From an uncultured Treponema sp. (GTDB lineage: Bacteria; Spirochaetota; Spirochaetia; Treponematales; Treponemataceae), in the NCBI GenBank assembly GCA_937901865.1, contig CALDID010000168.1:1-35055 (forward strand): DNA of 35,055 nt, read 5' to 3'. The notes under the pieces were generated by a model. That model saw only the letters and a list, made by a program, of their open reading frames with translations, had not been told where the DNA came from and made no database searches. The translations under genes were made by a program, and so were the position numbers. Shown in pieces: positions 15,287-22,255 of this stretch (positions are counted from its first letter, which is position 1; each line of letters begins with the position of its first letter).

Positions 15287-15717
15287 CGCCCCGCCCCTTG
15301 TATCAGCTTCACCACTTCCACATCTGCATTCAAAAACGACACGCTGTTTAGCTCATCTGCGTGAAGCCATTGTGCGCCGTCGTGTTCACGCAAGGTTATC
15401 TCGTCCGAAACGATACGGCACACAAAGCACTCCATCGACAAATGAAACTCAGGATACTCATATTCCACCGTGCCAAGCCGCTTTTCCACCTCTATGGCGA
15501 CGCACAGCTCTTCCCTAATCTCCCGCACAACAGCGTCTTCTGCGCTCTCCCCCGCCTCTATCTTGCCGCCAGGGAACTCCCAAAAGCCCTTGTACGCACC
15601 ATAACCGCGCTGGGTTACAAGATACTTATTCCCCTGCACGATTACAGCGGCTGCAACCTTAATACGAGAACGCGCTTCCACCGATGAACTCACGAATGAT
15701 AGAATGTTTCGGCACAT
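15283..15717 (-). CDS. Nudix hydrolase (MutT/8-oxo-dGTPase-like)
   Basis: This protein of up to 144 residues hydrolyses a nucleoside diphosphate linked to another moiety; the best guess is an (8-oxo)-dGTP-type substrate. The Nudix box GGKIEAGESAEDAVVREIRE continues into ELCV, with the closing Gly replaced by Cys. KYLVTQRGYGAYKGFWEFPGG before the box is MutT-like. The ATG at 15717 would overlap the nucleoside kinase gene by 59 bases. In-frame GTG codons about 24 and 36 bases further in are possible true starts, since the conserved part begins at IKVAAAVIV. The start is uncertain; the family is not. Confidence 0.88.
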   Translation of the reverse strand: MCRNILSFVSSSVEARSRIKVAAAVIVQGNKYLVTQRGYGAYKGFWEFPGGKIEAGESAEDAVVREIREELCVAIEVEKRLGTVEYEYPEFHLSMECFVCRIVSDEITLREHDGAQWLHADELNSVSFLNADVEVVKLIQGAGR

Positions 15718-17320
15718 TGTTTGACGGAATCGCCGAGAAATACTTCAAGAAGTTCAGCAATCGTCGTGCCTCTGCATACTCCTTTTGCGCTGGCGATACA
15801 CATTGCAACAGCGGCATAGCATACACCTTGAGCACGCACAGCTCGTAATCAAGAGCCGTGTTCAACATCGCGTCCGCATTGCTTTGGAACGGGAAGATAT
15901 GCTTCCGCTCGCCTGCATGCACGCTGTCCCACATCGCAATCGTGTCCGCCGCGCTCTTTCCGCGGAAATTGTTGTCGCGCACAATGCGGCGCACAAGGCG
16001 GTTATCGCTTGTCGGAATGCGGTTGTGGTCGTCAAGGTTAAGCTGCGTCAGAGCCGACAGATATATCTTGAACTTGAGTTCTTTCGGAATTCGCGGCGTG
16101 AGCTTGTCGTTGAGTCCGTGGATTCCCTCCATAATCAAAATGTCGTCCTTCGCCAGTTTCATCGAGTTGCCTGCATAATATCGCTTTCCCTCGGCAAAGT
16201 CATACGACGGAATCTCCACCGTCTTGCCGTCGAACAAATCAATAAGATTGTCGTTCAACAGCCCAACATCGAGAGCCTCCAAGCACTCATAATCAGGCTT
16301 GCCATCTGGTCCGAGAGGATTTTCTGCGCGCCCGACATAATAGTTATCAAGGCTAATGACTTTCGGCTGATAGCCAATCGACTGCAACTGCAACGCCAGC
16401 TTTTTGCTCGTCGTCGTCTTTCCAGAGCTTGACGGACCTGCAATCAAGACAACTTTCGCCGATTTTCTCTCGTGTATCATATCCGCGATGTTCGCAATGC
16501 GCTTATCCTGCAGCGTTTCGGTGATGTCAATAAAATCGTCCGTCATGCCGTCGTGGATAAGCTGATTGAGAGAGGCCGCAGAAGTAACGCCGAGCCGTCT
16601 TCCCCAATCCTTGTATTCGCTGTAGATATTGAACAGTTTTGGAATGTCGTTAAACGGCGGTAAGCGGTCAGGCTCGCTCGATGTCGGGAAGCGGAGCATA
16701 AAGCCTTTTTGATACGGCATTAAGTCGAACACCTTTAGAGAGCCAGTCGTTGCACACAAAGGCTCAAAGAACAAATCGCTAAAATCTCCGAGAGTGTTTA
16801 CAGGGATTTCAGGCGGACAATTATAATTGAGCATTTTCCGCGATTCGACGAGGTTCAGACGCGACAGCATTTCGGCGGCTTCAGAATAAGAGATGACCCC
16901 TATTTCAATCGGCAAATCGCTTTCGATATATTCACTCATTTTCGCTTTGAGCACTGCAATTTGCTCGCTACTAATTTGTTCTTCGGTGTCTATCGTGTAA
17001 TAGTAACCGTAATCGAGGCTATGACCGACTAAGAGGCGCACATTCGGAAAGAGGCAATGGCTCGCCGCCGCCAACACAAAGCACAGCGACCGCCTATAAA
17101 TCGCCGCCCCGTCCCTCGTGTTCACATATACAGGCTCAACGTGTGCATTGATTAGAATAGGGGCATTCAGGGCTTTAATTTCATTATTGATTCGTACCGC
17201 CATGATTCTTTTCATATCGGTAGCATATTTATCGATAGTAGACAAGGCTGCAATAGCGGTGCAACCCGACTCAACCTGCAACTTGTAATTGTCGTCAAAA
17301 GTAAGTGTTATCTTGTTCAT
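15659..17320 (-). CDS. nucleoside kinase with TGS and ThrRS-like N-terminal domains
   Basis: This 553-residue protein is built like the spirochaete/Clostridia nucleoside (uridine-type) kinases. A TGS-like domain covers residues 1-65, and a threonyl-tRNA-synthetase-like second domain contains GHSLDYGYYYTI. A P-loop kinase of the uridine kinase/phosphoribulokinase fold starts near residue 285, with Walker A GPSSSGKTTTSKK, ISLDNYY, and ILIMEGIHGLN. It would phosphorylate nucleosides, a reasonable partner for the importer at 310-5286. The ATG at 17320 is chosen because similarity starts at MNKITLTF and a -10 TATAAT lies seven bases upstream. There is no SD, so the transcript may be leaderless. 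Confidence 0.9.
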   Translation of the reverse strand: MNKITLTFDDNYKLQVESGCTAIAALSTIDKYATDMKRIMAVRINNEIKALNAPILINAHVEPVYVNTRDGAAIYRRSLCFVLAAASHCLFPNVRLLVGHSLDYGYYYTIDTEEQISSEQIAVLKAKMSEYIESDLPIEIGVISYSEAAEMLSRLNLVESRKMLNYNCPPEIPVNTLGDFSDLFFEPLCATTGSLKVFDLMPYQKGFMLRFPTSSEPDRLPPFNDIPKLFNIYSEYKDWGRRLGVTSAASLNQLIHDGMTDDFIDITETLQDKRIANIADMIHERKSAKVVLIAGPSSSGKTTTSKKLALQLQSIGYQPKVISLDNYYVGRAENPLGPDGKPDYECLEALDVGLLNDNLIDLFDGKTVEIPSYDFAEGKRYYAGNSMKLAKDDILIMEGIHGLNDKLTPRIPKELKFKIYLSALTQLNLDDHNRIPTSDNRLVRRIVRDNNFRGKSAADTIAMWDSVHAGERKHIFPFQSNADAMLNTALDYELCVLKVYAMPLLQCVSPAQKEYAEARRLLNFLKYFSAIPSNNVPKHSIIREFIGGSAFSY

Positions 17321-17327
17321 ATAGAAT

Positions 17328-17361
17328 ATTATAAACCACTTTTTCGCCAAAACCACTTTTT
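17328..17361 (-). promoter_or_regulatory. nucleoside kinase promoter with 12-bp direct repeat
   Basis: On the minus strand, -10 TATAAT (17333-17328) is preceded by two copies of AAAAAGTGGTTT (17361-17350 and 17344-17333) exactly 17 bp apart. One covers the -35 position and the other abuts the -10. No good -35 hexamer is present, so the repeat may bind an activator or repressor. The divergent antitoxin promoter begins 14 bases away. Confidence 0.5.
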
Positions 17362-17374
17362 GCACAAAATATTA

Positions 17375-17403
17375 TTGTTATAACCCCTCTCGCATAGTAT
17401 AAT
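17375..17403 (+). promoter_or_regulatory. promoter of the antitoxin-like gene
   Basis: TTGTTA (17375-17380), a 17-bp spacer and TATAAT (17398-17403), 30 bases before the ATG at 17434. Unlike its neighbours this gene has a strong SD (GGCGGAGG). Confidence 0.75.
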
Positions 17404-17433
17404 AAAAATATACATTTTTGGCGGAGGCTTGTT

Positions 17434-17718
17434 ATGAGAGAAGCAGCACTGAGAAACGAGGTTACGAAGAGTATCGGGAAAATGAGCGGGCAAAACCTGC
17501 GCTATGTAGCGGACTTCGCTCACTTTATGGAAGAAAAGCAATACGGAATCACCTTTAGAGAGCTTCTCGACTATTGGGAAGAAAAATTCAAAGCAGAAAA
17601 AGCGGCGCGCGACAAACAAGATTTGGAAATTCTTACCGCTAATGCAGAATACTTCAACAAAGGAGCTGAGGAGAATATAGACTTTTTTCAAGCAGATATT
17701 TGGGAGGGGGAAGAATGA
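17434..17718 (+). CDS. MazE-like antitoxin of a decayed toxin-antitoxin pair
   Basis: This 94-residue acidic protein starts six bases after GGCGGAGG. The N-terminal half is helical (LRNEVTKSIGKMSGQNLRYVADFAHFM). The C-terminal part, DLEILTANAEYFNKGAEENI then DFFQADIW, resembles the flexible, acidic toxin-binding tails of antitoxins encoded directly before MazF/PemK toxins. Its stop overlaps the ATG of the toxin remnant by four bases (ATGA), the usual operon layout. I assign the antitoxin role from this position and tail; the DNA-binding fold is not clear to me. With its toxin broken, it may survive as a repressor or as protection against related toxins. Confidence 0.65.
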   Translation: MREAALRNEVTKSIGKMSGQNLRYVADFAHFMEEKQYGITFRELLDYWEEKFKAEKAARDKQDLEILTANAEYFNKGAEENIDFFQADIWEGEE

Positions 17719-17857
17719 AAAGAGGTGAACTGTATCTCGTTGTGATGAGCTTGTCAGTGTGCGAAAATCGGAACTGACAAACTACATCGGTCTTTTGTCT
17801 AGCGCAAAGATTGATGAACTCAATTACGCCTTAAAAGTTGCACTAGACATTGCATAA
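17715..17857 (+). pseudogene. mazF/pemK-type toxin remnant with internal deletion
   Basis: The first nine codons read MKRGELYLV, a typical MazF/PemK N-terminus. The frame then ends at TGA 17775-17777. From 17744 another frame is open to TAA 17855-17857: DELVSVRKSELTNYIGLLSS then AKIDELNYALKVALDIA, which matches the C-terminal helix of MazF proteins. A deletion of roughly 60-80 codons near 17741-17744, together with a frame change, has removed the catalytic core. What remains cannot be an active RNase. Confidence 0.75.
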
Positions 17858-17872
17858 ACAATCTATTTTTCT

Positions 17873-18652
17873 TTATGCGTTGACGGCTTCAAAGATGTCG
17901 CTCTTTGTGCTGATTTCAAAGGCTTTCGGGTTGTCGTCCTTGCCCTTCCACATACGCAGCAGCAAGCGATATTTCTTTCCGCTTTCAAGATTGTCGCTTG
18001 CGTAAATATTGAGCTCGCTCGGCTTATTGCGGAACACCGCATTGCTCGCCGCCCTAATCCAATTCTCTTCGTCCAAATCGTCCGCACCGCTCGCCGTAAG
18101 AGGCACGAAAAACACCTCGTCAATCCCCGTATCCAGCTTGAGATTCTGTCCCAGCACCTGAAACGGTCTGCCGATAGTAATCTTTCCGTCGCTCTCCTGC
18201 CGCCACAAATCCATAAGGCTCTTAATCTCAGGCTCGTTCATCACCTCAAGCACCGCGTCCACTTTCAAATTCTTCACCGCCTCGCTCACCGCCGCCGACG
18301 GCGTAAACTCGACTGTGAAATTAGAAAGCGTCATAGCCTCGTTTTTGTCCTTGACAGCCCCGCGGTGCTTTATCTGCAGCACGCCGATGTCAAGGATTTT
18401 CACCGCATAGCCCATCGACAAAAGGTCAATCACCTCGTCATTATACAGCTCCAAGCCCGTCTTTATCGCGCTTGTGTCGATGCCCTTGTTTTTCTTCGCG
18501 ATTAAGCCCAACGCCGCCTTTACCGTCGCAAGCCGAGATTTCACGCGCGCAAAAAATCCGCCAGCCTTGTCCAGCTGATTTTTAATCAAAGTAACCGTAA
18601 TGCCCGATTGCAGTGATTCTTCTGAAACTAACTCATCTTCGAGATTTTTCAT
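17873..18652 (-). CDS. HU/IHF-like and DUF4469-like two-domain protein
   Basis: This protein has 259 residues from the ATG at 18652, chosen over an upstream in-frame start because AAGGAAG lies eight bases before it. Residues 10-110 look like an IHF/HU-type fold variant (DTSAIKTGLELYNDEVIDLL, then GYAVKILDIGVLQIKHRGA). Residues 165-255 form a beta-rich domain with PFQVLGQNLKLD and YRLLLRMWKGKD, reminiscent of DUF4469 (Ig-like), a pairing seen in histone-like proteins of Bacteroidetes and spirochaetes. It may bind DNA, but no function is established. It stands alone, with a repeat-rich gap on its 5' side. Confidence 0.6.
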   Translation of the reverse strand: MKNLEDELVSEESLQSGITVTLIKNQLDKAGGFFARVKSRLATVKAALGLIAKKNKGIDTSAIKTGLELYNDEVIDLLSMGYAVKILDIGVLQIKHRGAVKDKNEAMTLSNFTVEFTPSAAVSEAVKNLKVDAVLEVMNEPEIKSLMDLWRQESDGKITIGRPFQVLGQNLKLDTGIDEVFFVPLTASGADDLDEENWIRAASNAVFRNKPSELNIYASDNLESGKKYRLLLRMWKGKDDNPKAFEISTKSDIFEAVNA

Positions 18653-18766
18653 TCTATTAACTTCCTTTTGAGGCACAGGATTTTTTTGAAAAATGCCTCT
18701 ATATTAAATATACTATATTGCATAGTACAAAGCAAGTTTTTTTAGCAGATTCTTGAGCGTTTTTTC

Positions 18767-18948
18767 TACAGCACTGTAGACACTGTCTATACAGCACTGT
18801 ACCGATTCTGTACAGCACTGTAGCCGACTCCTCTACAGCACTGTAGCCGCTCTCGCTACAATACTGTACGCCCCTCCGCCACAGCTCTGTACCGCCCCTC
18901 GCCACAGCATTGCACGCCCTCCCCCTACAGCCCTGTTTTTCCATCTCT
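18767..18948. repeat. tandem array B: eight units, 23-bp period, palindromic core
   Basis: Units begin at 18767, 18790, 18811, 18834, 18857, 18880, 18903 and 18926. All are 23 bp apart except one step of 21. The first four carry the perfect palindrome-like core TACAGCACTGTA (TACAG-nn-CTGTA); later ones drift. The rest of each unit is C/T-rich. A minus-strand reading frame across it is a by-product of the repeat. It sits in the gap 18653-19207, followed by the MITE-like element. Confidence 0.85.
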
Positions 18949-18990
18949 TCTGTATACGCAGATATTTAAGAGAATATGCACGACGCACAA

Positions 18991-19148
18991 TAGACCTGTT
19001 CGATAATTGTCATTATCTCACCTCGACCCGATAATCTGAGGCACAGCCTCTTTCTCAAAACGCCTATATTGCTATAGATTGCCGTATCGAGTACGGCAAT
19101 GACATAAAGCCGAGTACGGCAATGACATACTGTTTCCGAACAGGTCTA
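18991..19148. mobile_element. MITE-like element with TA ends
   Basis: This 158-bp segment is bounded by TAGACCTGTTCG (18991-19002) and its exact reverse complement CGAACAGGTCTA (19137-19148). Weaker inverted similarity continues inward (TGTCATT on both sides). Outer TA dinucleotides fit the target preference of IS630/Tc1-type transposases. There is no coding capacity. Inside are a GAGGC/GCCTC hairpin (19037-19050) and one and a half copies of the dispersed palindromic repeat. A non-autonomous element is the simplest reading. Confidence 0.6.
19078..19130 (+). repeat. dispersed palindromic (REP-like) repeat, copies 2 and 2'
   Basis: 19078-19109 matches the 32-bp repeat at 1-32 with seven substitutions, several of them compensating in the arms (GCCG...CGGC). 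A partial second copy follows directly (GAGTACGGCAATGACATAC, ending at 19130). Confidence 0.75.
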
Positions 19149-19172
19149 ATGCAAAACAGAGCAAAAAAAAGA

Positions 19173-19201
19173 TTGACTTTTGAAATAAGTTGTGCTAACT
19201 T
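19173..19201 (+). promoter_or_regulatory. promoter of the HigB-like gene, leaderless start
   Basis: TTGACT (19173-19178), a 17-bp spacer and TAACTT (19196-19201) preceded by an extended -10 TGC. The ATG at 19208 is six bases further on. There is no SD. Confidence 0.6.
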
Positions 19202-19207
19202 TGTATT

Positions 19208-19576
19208 ATGCAAAGAAAAGTAACTTTCTATACAACTTCTGACGGAAAATGTCCTGTCGCAGAGTTTATAGAAGCACAACCAAATAAGGTTTCGCTAAAA
19301 ATAACTTGGGTTCTCAAGGCTATTCAAGAGCTTGAGCGAATTCCTAACACCTATTTTAAGAAACTGACCGATACCGATTTTTATGAAGTGAGAATAGAAG
19401 TTAATGGAAATATATATCGGCTTCTCGGATTTTTTCACAATGGAAATATTGTCATTCTCACAAACGGATTTCAAAAGAAAACGCAGAAAACACCTAAAAC
19501 CGAGATAGATATTTGTAGAGAAAGAAAAAATGATTTTTTAGAGAGGGAGGCGAACAATGGACAAGCTCACGATTGA
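19208..19576 (+). CDS. RelE/HigB-type toxin (Gp49-like)
   Basis: This 122-residue protein is of the phage-derived Gp49-like/HigB branch of RelE/ParE toxins, ribosome-associated mRNA interferases in known cases. It opens KVTFYTTSDGKCPVAEFIE. DFYEVRIEVNGNIYRLLGFF is the core beta-sheet with basic residues, followed by IVILTNGFQKKTQKTPKTEID, the conserved basic C-terminal segment. The last 20 codons overlap the start of the antitoxin-like gene. The toxin is intact in sequence. Its promoter places the start codon at the expected 5' end of the RNA. Confidence 0.85.
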   Translation: MQRKVTFYTTSDGKCPVAEFIEAQPNKVSLKITWVLKAIQELERIPNTYFKKLTDTDFYEVRIEVNGNIYRLLGFFHNGNIVILTNGFQKKTQKTPKTEIDICRERKNDFLEREANNGQAHD

Positions 19577-19742
19577 TTTAGATGATTTCATCGCTCAAAA
19601 AAAAGACGTTGATTCCGATTTCGCAAGCAACTTCGATTCTGGTTATGAAGAATTCAAGGCGCACTTATTGCAAGCTGATTCACAGCAAAGCTCTTCTAAC
19701 AAAAAATCCGTATTAGCAAAGTTCAAAGTCGCAATGCTTTAA
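19557..19742 (+). CDS. short HigA-like antitoxin lacking a visible HTH
   Basis: This 61-residue acidic protein, preceded by GGGAGGCGAACA, overlaps the toxin gene by 20 bases. The first part, DDFIAQKKDVDSDFASNFDS then GYEEFK, resembles the N-terminus of HigA-type antitoxins. Those normally continue into a helix-turn-helix of the XRE family of about 55 residues; here the protein instead ends in a short Ser/Lys-rich tail. It may still neutralise the toxin but could not bind DNA in the usual way. Truncation by an old deletion is likely; I see no obvious frameshift. Confidence 0.6.
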   Translation: MDKLTIDLDDFIAQKKDVDSDFASNFDSGYEEFKAHLLQADSQQSSSNKKSVLAKFKVAML

Positions 19743-19771
19743 GCTGTTTTGCGCGTTGTACGGAATACCTA

Positions 19772-19801
19772 TTGACAAAGTAGTTTATTTTCGTTTATAT
19801 A
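19772..19801 (+). promoter_or_regulatory. promoter of the amino-acid transporter operon
   Basis: Perfect -35 TTGACA (19772-19777), 17-18 bp spacer, then TTATAT/TATATA (19795-19801). A leader of about 25 bases carries AAGGAGG before the ATG at 19833. Confidence 0.7.
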
Positions 19802-19832
19802 TACTTCAAATATTTTTTCAAGGAGGTATTGT

Positions 19833-20765
19833 ATGAAGAAATATTTGAAGGTTGTTTCATCTATTCTTGCCGCTTCTCTGCTCTTTGCGTCCTGCGGCGG
19901 AAAGAAGAGTGCCAGTGCTGCGCAGGTGGACGTAGAGCCGATTGCTATCAACAAGACTGCTTTTGACACGCTTGTCAACTCTATCGGCGTGGCGAGCGAT
20001 GAGGAAATCGCGGCGAGCGAATGGGCGAGTGCAGTGAAAAAGGCTGGCACGCTTAAAGTCGGCGGCGTTCTCACATCGTTTTTGTTCAGTCAGCTTGACG
20101 AAACAGACAACAAGACGCGCGGTTTTGACGCAGGCATTTTTCAGCTGTTGGCGCGCTACATCTTGGGCGACGCGAGCAAATACGAGGTTACGCAGGTTAC
20201 GTCTAGCACGCGAGAAGCCGTGTTGCAAAGCGGTCAGGTCGATGTCGTTGTAGCGACGTATTCTATCACAGACAAGCGAAAAGAGCTGATTTCGTTCGCA
20301 GGTCCGTACTTCACCTCTCGCTATGCGGTGCTAGTCAATGCAGGAAGAGAGGACATAAAGAGCGTTGGCTCGCTGGCAAAAAAGACGGTCGCCACGCAAT
20401 CAGGCTCGACAGGTCCTGCAATTTTGGAGCAATTCGCGCCAGAAGCGGTGGTCGAGGAGTTCAAAAGCGACATCGAGGCTCGCACTGCGTTGCAGCAAAA
20501 GAGAGTTGACGCGTATGTAACGGATTACACGCTGCTCTTGAATGCTATCGTCAAAACGCCGAATACATACAAAATCGCAGGCGGCTCGTTCGGTTCAGAA
20601 GACAATTACGGCTTGGGCTTGCCGAAAGACAGCGACGGTGTGGCGTTTGTCAATGCGTTCTTAAAGAAGATTATCGAGGACGGAACGTGGGAAAAGCTCT
20701 GGAAAATCACGCTTGGCGACCGCACAGGCATTCCGAACGCGCCGCAGCCTCCACACATCGACTAG
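19833..20765 (+). CDS. polar amino-acid ABC transporter binding lipoprotein
   Basis: This 310-residue type 3 (SBP_bac_3) binding protein has signal peptide MKKYLKVVSSILAASLLF and lipobox FASC with Cys21, then a Gly/Lys/Ser linker. Family marks are the segment FDAGIFQLLARYI (usually FDvdl...a), VDVVVATYSITDKRKELISF with the conserved Asp and Arg region, FAGPYFTSRYAVLV, and TVATQSGSTGPAIL in lobe 2. Family members bind glutamate, glutamine or related amino acids. AAGGAGG sits seven bases upstream. It is first in a five-gene operon with two permeases, an ATPase and a gamma-glutamyl hydrolase-like enzyme. Exact ligand is not resolvable from sequence. Confidence 0.93.
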   Translation: MKKYLKVVSSILAASLLFASCGGKKSASAAQVDVEPIAINKTAFDTLVNSIGVASDEEIAASEWASAVKKAGTLKVGGVLTSFLFSQLDETDNKTRGFDAGIFQLLARYILGDASKYEVTQVTSSTREAVLQSGQVDVVVATYSITDKRKELISFAGPYFTSRYAVLVNAGREDIKSVGSLAKKTVATQSGSTGPAILEQFAPEAVVEEFKSDIEARTALQQKRVDAYVTDYTLLLNAIVKTPNTYKIAGGSFGSEDNYGLGLPKDSDGVAFVNAFLKKIIEDGTWEKLWKITLGDRTGIPNAPQPPHID

Positions 20766-20781
20766 ATAAGGGGGTGAATTG

Positions 20782-21441
20782 ATGAGCTTTAGTGAACTGC
20801 TTGAAGAGTTTGGCGGCGACTATGTGCAATCGCTTTTGACAACGTGGGGACTGACGCTGTTGACGTTCGCTCTGTCGCTGTTCGCTGGGCTTGTCATCAC
20901 GATTTTGCGCATAAGTCCCGTGAAGATTCTGCAAAAGAGTGCGCGCGCTTATGTGCAAATCTTTCGCAATATCCCCGGCGCGTCGCTTCTGATTGTGCTT
21001 GTCTATGCCCTGCCCTATCTCGACATCGTGCTTTCGTATTTTGCGAGCGTCGTTATCGCTACAACGCTTATCGTGTCCGCGTTCATTTCAGAAAACTTGA
21101 TTTCGGGCGTGCAAGCGATAAAGAAAGGGCAGATTGAGGCGGCGCGGGCGTTGGGGTTCAGTTTTCCGAAAATTATCTTCTATATAATTGTTCCGCAATC
21201 ATTGCGCTTTTCGATTCTGCCGCTCACAAATCTCGCAGTCGGCACAATGCTCACCACAGCCCTCGCCTCTCAAGTGCCGCTCAAGCCGCGCGATTTAACG
21301 GGCATCGTCGATTACATCAACACGCACACCACTGGCGGAATTGCTCCGTTTGTGCTTTCGGCTGCTCTCTACTGCGCCACCGCCGTCGTCATTGGGCAAG
21401 CGGGGAACTATCTTGACAAGAAACTGAGGATAAAACGATGA
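20782..21441 (+). CDS. amino-acid ABC transporter permease (first)
   Basis: This protein has 219 residues from the ATG at 20782, six bases after AAGGGGGTG. It is a HisM/GlnP-family inner-membrane permease: GDYVQSLLTTWGLTLLTFAL at the N-terminus, YVQIFRNIPGASLLI (the usual FRGTP region), and the EAA loop QIEAARALGFSFPKIIFYII. Four to five membrane spans are visible. It should form a heterodimer with the next permease, whose start overlaps its stop by four bases (ATGA). No oddities. Confidence 0.93.
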   Translation: MSFSELLEEFGGDYVQSLLTTWGLTLLTFALSLFAGLVITILRISPVKILQKSARAYVQIFRNIPGASLLIVLVYALPYLDIVLSYFASVVIATTLIVSAFISENLISGVQAIKKGQIEAARALGFSFPKIIFYIIVPQSLRFSILPLTNLAVGTMLTTALASQVPLKPRDLTGIVDYINTHTTGGIAPFVLSAALYCATAVVIGQAGNYLDKKLRIKR

Positions 21442-22250
21442 GTAATTCTGCAAGTGATATATTTTCTGTCCTCTACGAACAGCCTAGCCGCGCTTCCCGT
21501 CGCATAAACACGATTGTTTCAATCATCGCCGCCCTCGCCCTCGCCGCACTTTTCGCGCTCGTCGTCAATCGCTTTTACGAAACGGGGCAGCTCGATTATC
21601 GAAATTGGTATTTCTTTTTGAAAGGCACGACGTGGATTTTTCTGTTCAAGGGCTTTTTAGGCACTATTGCGTCTTCCTTAACCTCTCTTGTCTTTGCATT
21701 TGCCTTCGGCTTTACGCTGATGAACCTGCGCATAAGCAAGAGCAAGGCTTTCAATGCGATTTCGACGGCGATAATTGAGTTCACGCGAGGAGTGCCGACG
21801 CTGTTGTTCATCTACTTCTTTTTTCTTGTCCTGCCGCAATGGAACATAAAGCTCTCGCCGCTGTTAAAAATCGCGCTTCCTGTGTCGCTGTCGGCTTCGG
21901 GAGTCGTCGCCGAAGTGTTGCGCTCTGGAGTGAACTCGCTTTCGAGAGGACAGAGAGAAGCGGCACTTTCGCTTGGAATGAGCGATATGCAGGCGAACTG
22001 CTCCGTTATCTTTCCGCAGGCGTTCCGCTCGGTTTTGCCCTCGCTCATCAGCGAACTGGTCATAGTGGTGAAAGACACGACTTTTTCGTATCTCGTCAAC
22101 TATCCCGACCTTATGCAGAATGCAAAAGTGCTTATCTCGAATTACGATTCTATGCTGTTGATTTATGTGCTTGTCGCGATAATCTACATCGTGCTAAACT
22201 ATGCGCTGAACAAGATTTCGGACAACATCGCACAGCGCAAACGGAGATGA
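21438..22250 (+). CDS. amino-acid ABC transporter permease (second)
   Basis: This 270-residue HisQ/GluD-like permease has a polar N-terminus of about 24 residues, then a first span (30-52). The core contains FLGTIASSLTSLVFAFAFGF, EFTRGVPTLLFIYFFFL, and the EAA loop QREAALSLGMSDMQANCSVIFPQ, which contacts the ATPase. Four-base overlap with the previous gene indicates coupling; the ATPase start lies within a few bases of its stop. Confidence 0.93.
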   Translation: MSNSASDIFSVLYEQPSRASRRINTIVSIIAALALAALFALVVNRFYETGQLDYRNWYFFLKGTTWIFLFKGFLGTIASSLTSLVFAFAFGFTLMNLRISKSKAFNAISTAIIEFTRGVPTLLFIYFFFLVLPQWNIKLSPLLKIALPVSLSASGVVAEVLRSGVNSLSRGQREAALSLGMSDMQANCSVIFPQAFRSVLPSLISELVIVVKDTTFSYLVNYPDLMQNAKVLISNYDSMLLIYVLVAIIYIVLNYALNKISDNIAQRKRR

Positions 22251-22255
22251 TGAGA

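Noticed and set aside
17321..17433. Riboswitch or leader RNA between the nucleoside kinase and the antitoxin
   Set aside because: Both promoters sit inside the 113 bases and leave almost no leader on the kinase side; no structured motif is visible.
18699..18944. Minus-strand open frame of 81 codons rich in Cys, Gly and Arg
   Set aside because: It is a translation of tandem array B; no SD, and the composition follows the repeat.
21839..22255. N-terminal extension of the amino-acid ATPase frame
   Set aside because: It overlaps the permease gene in another frame; the SD and the family start place the gene at 22256.
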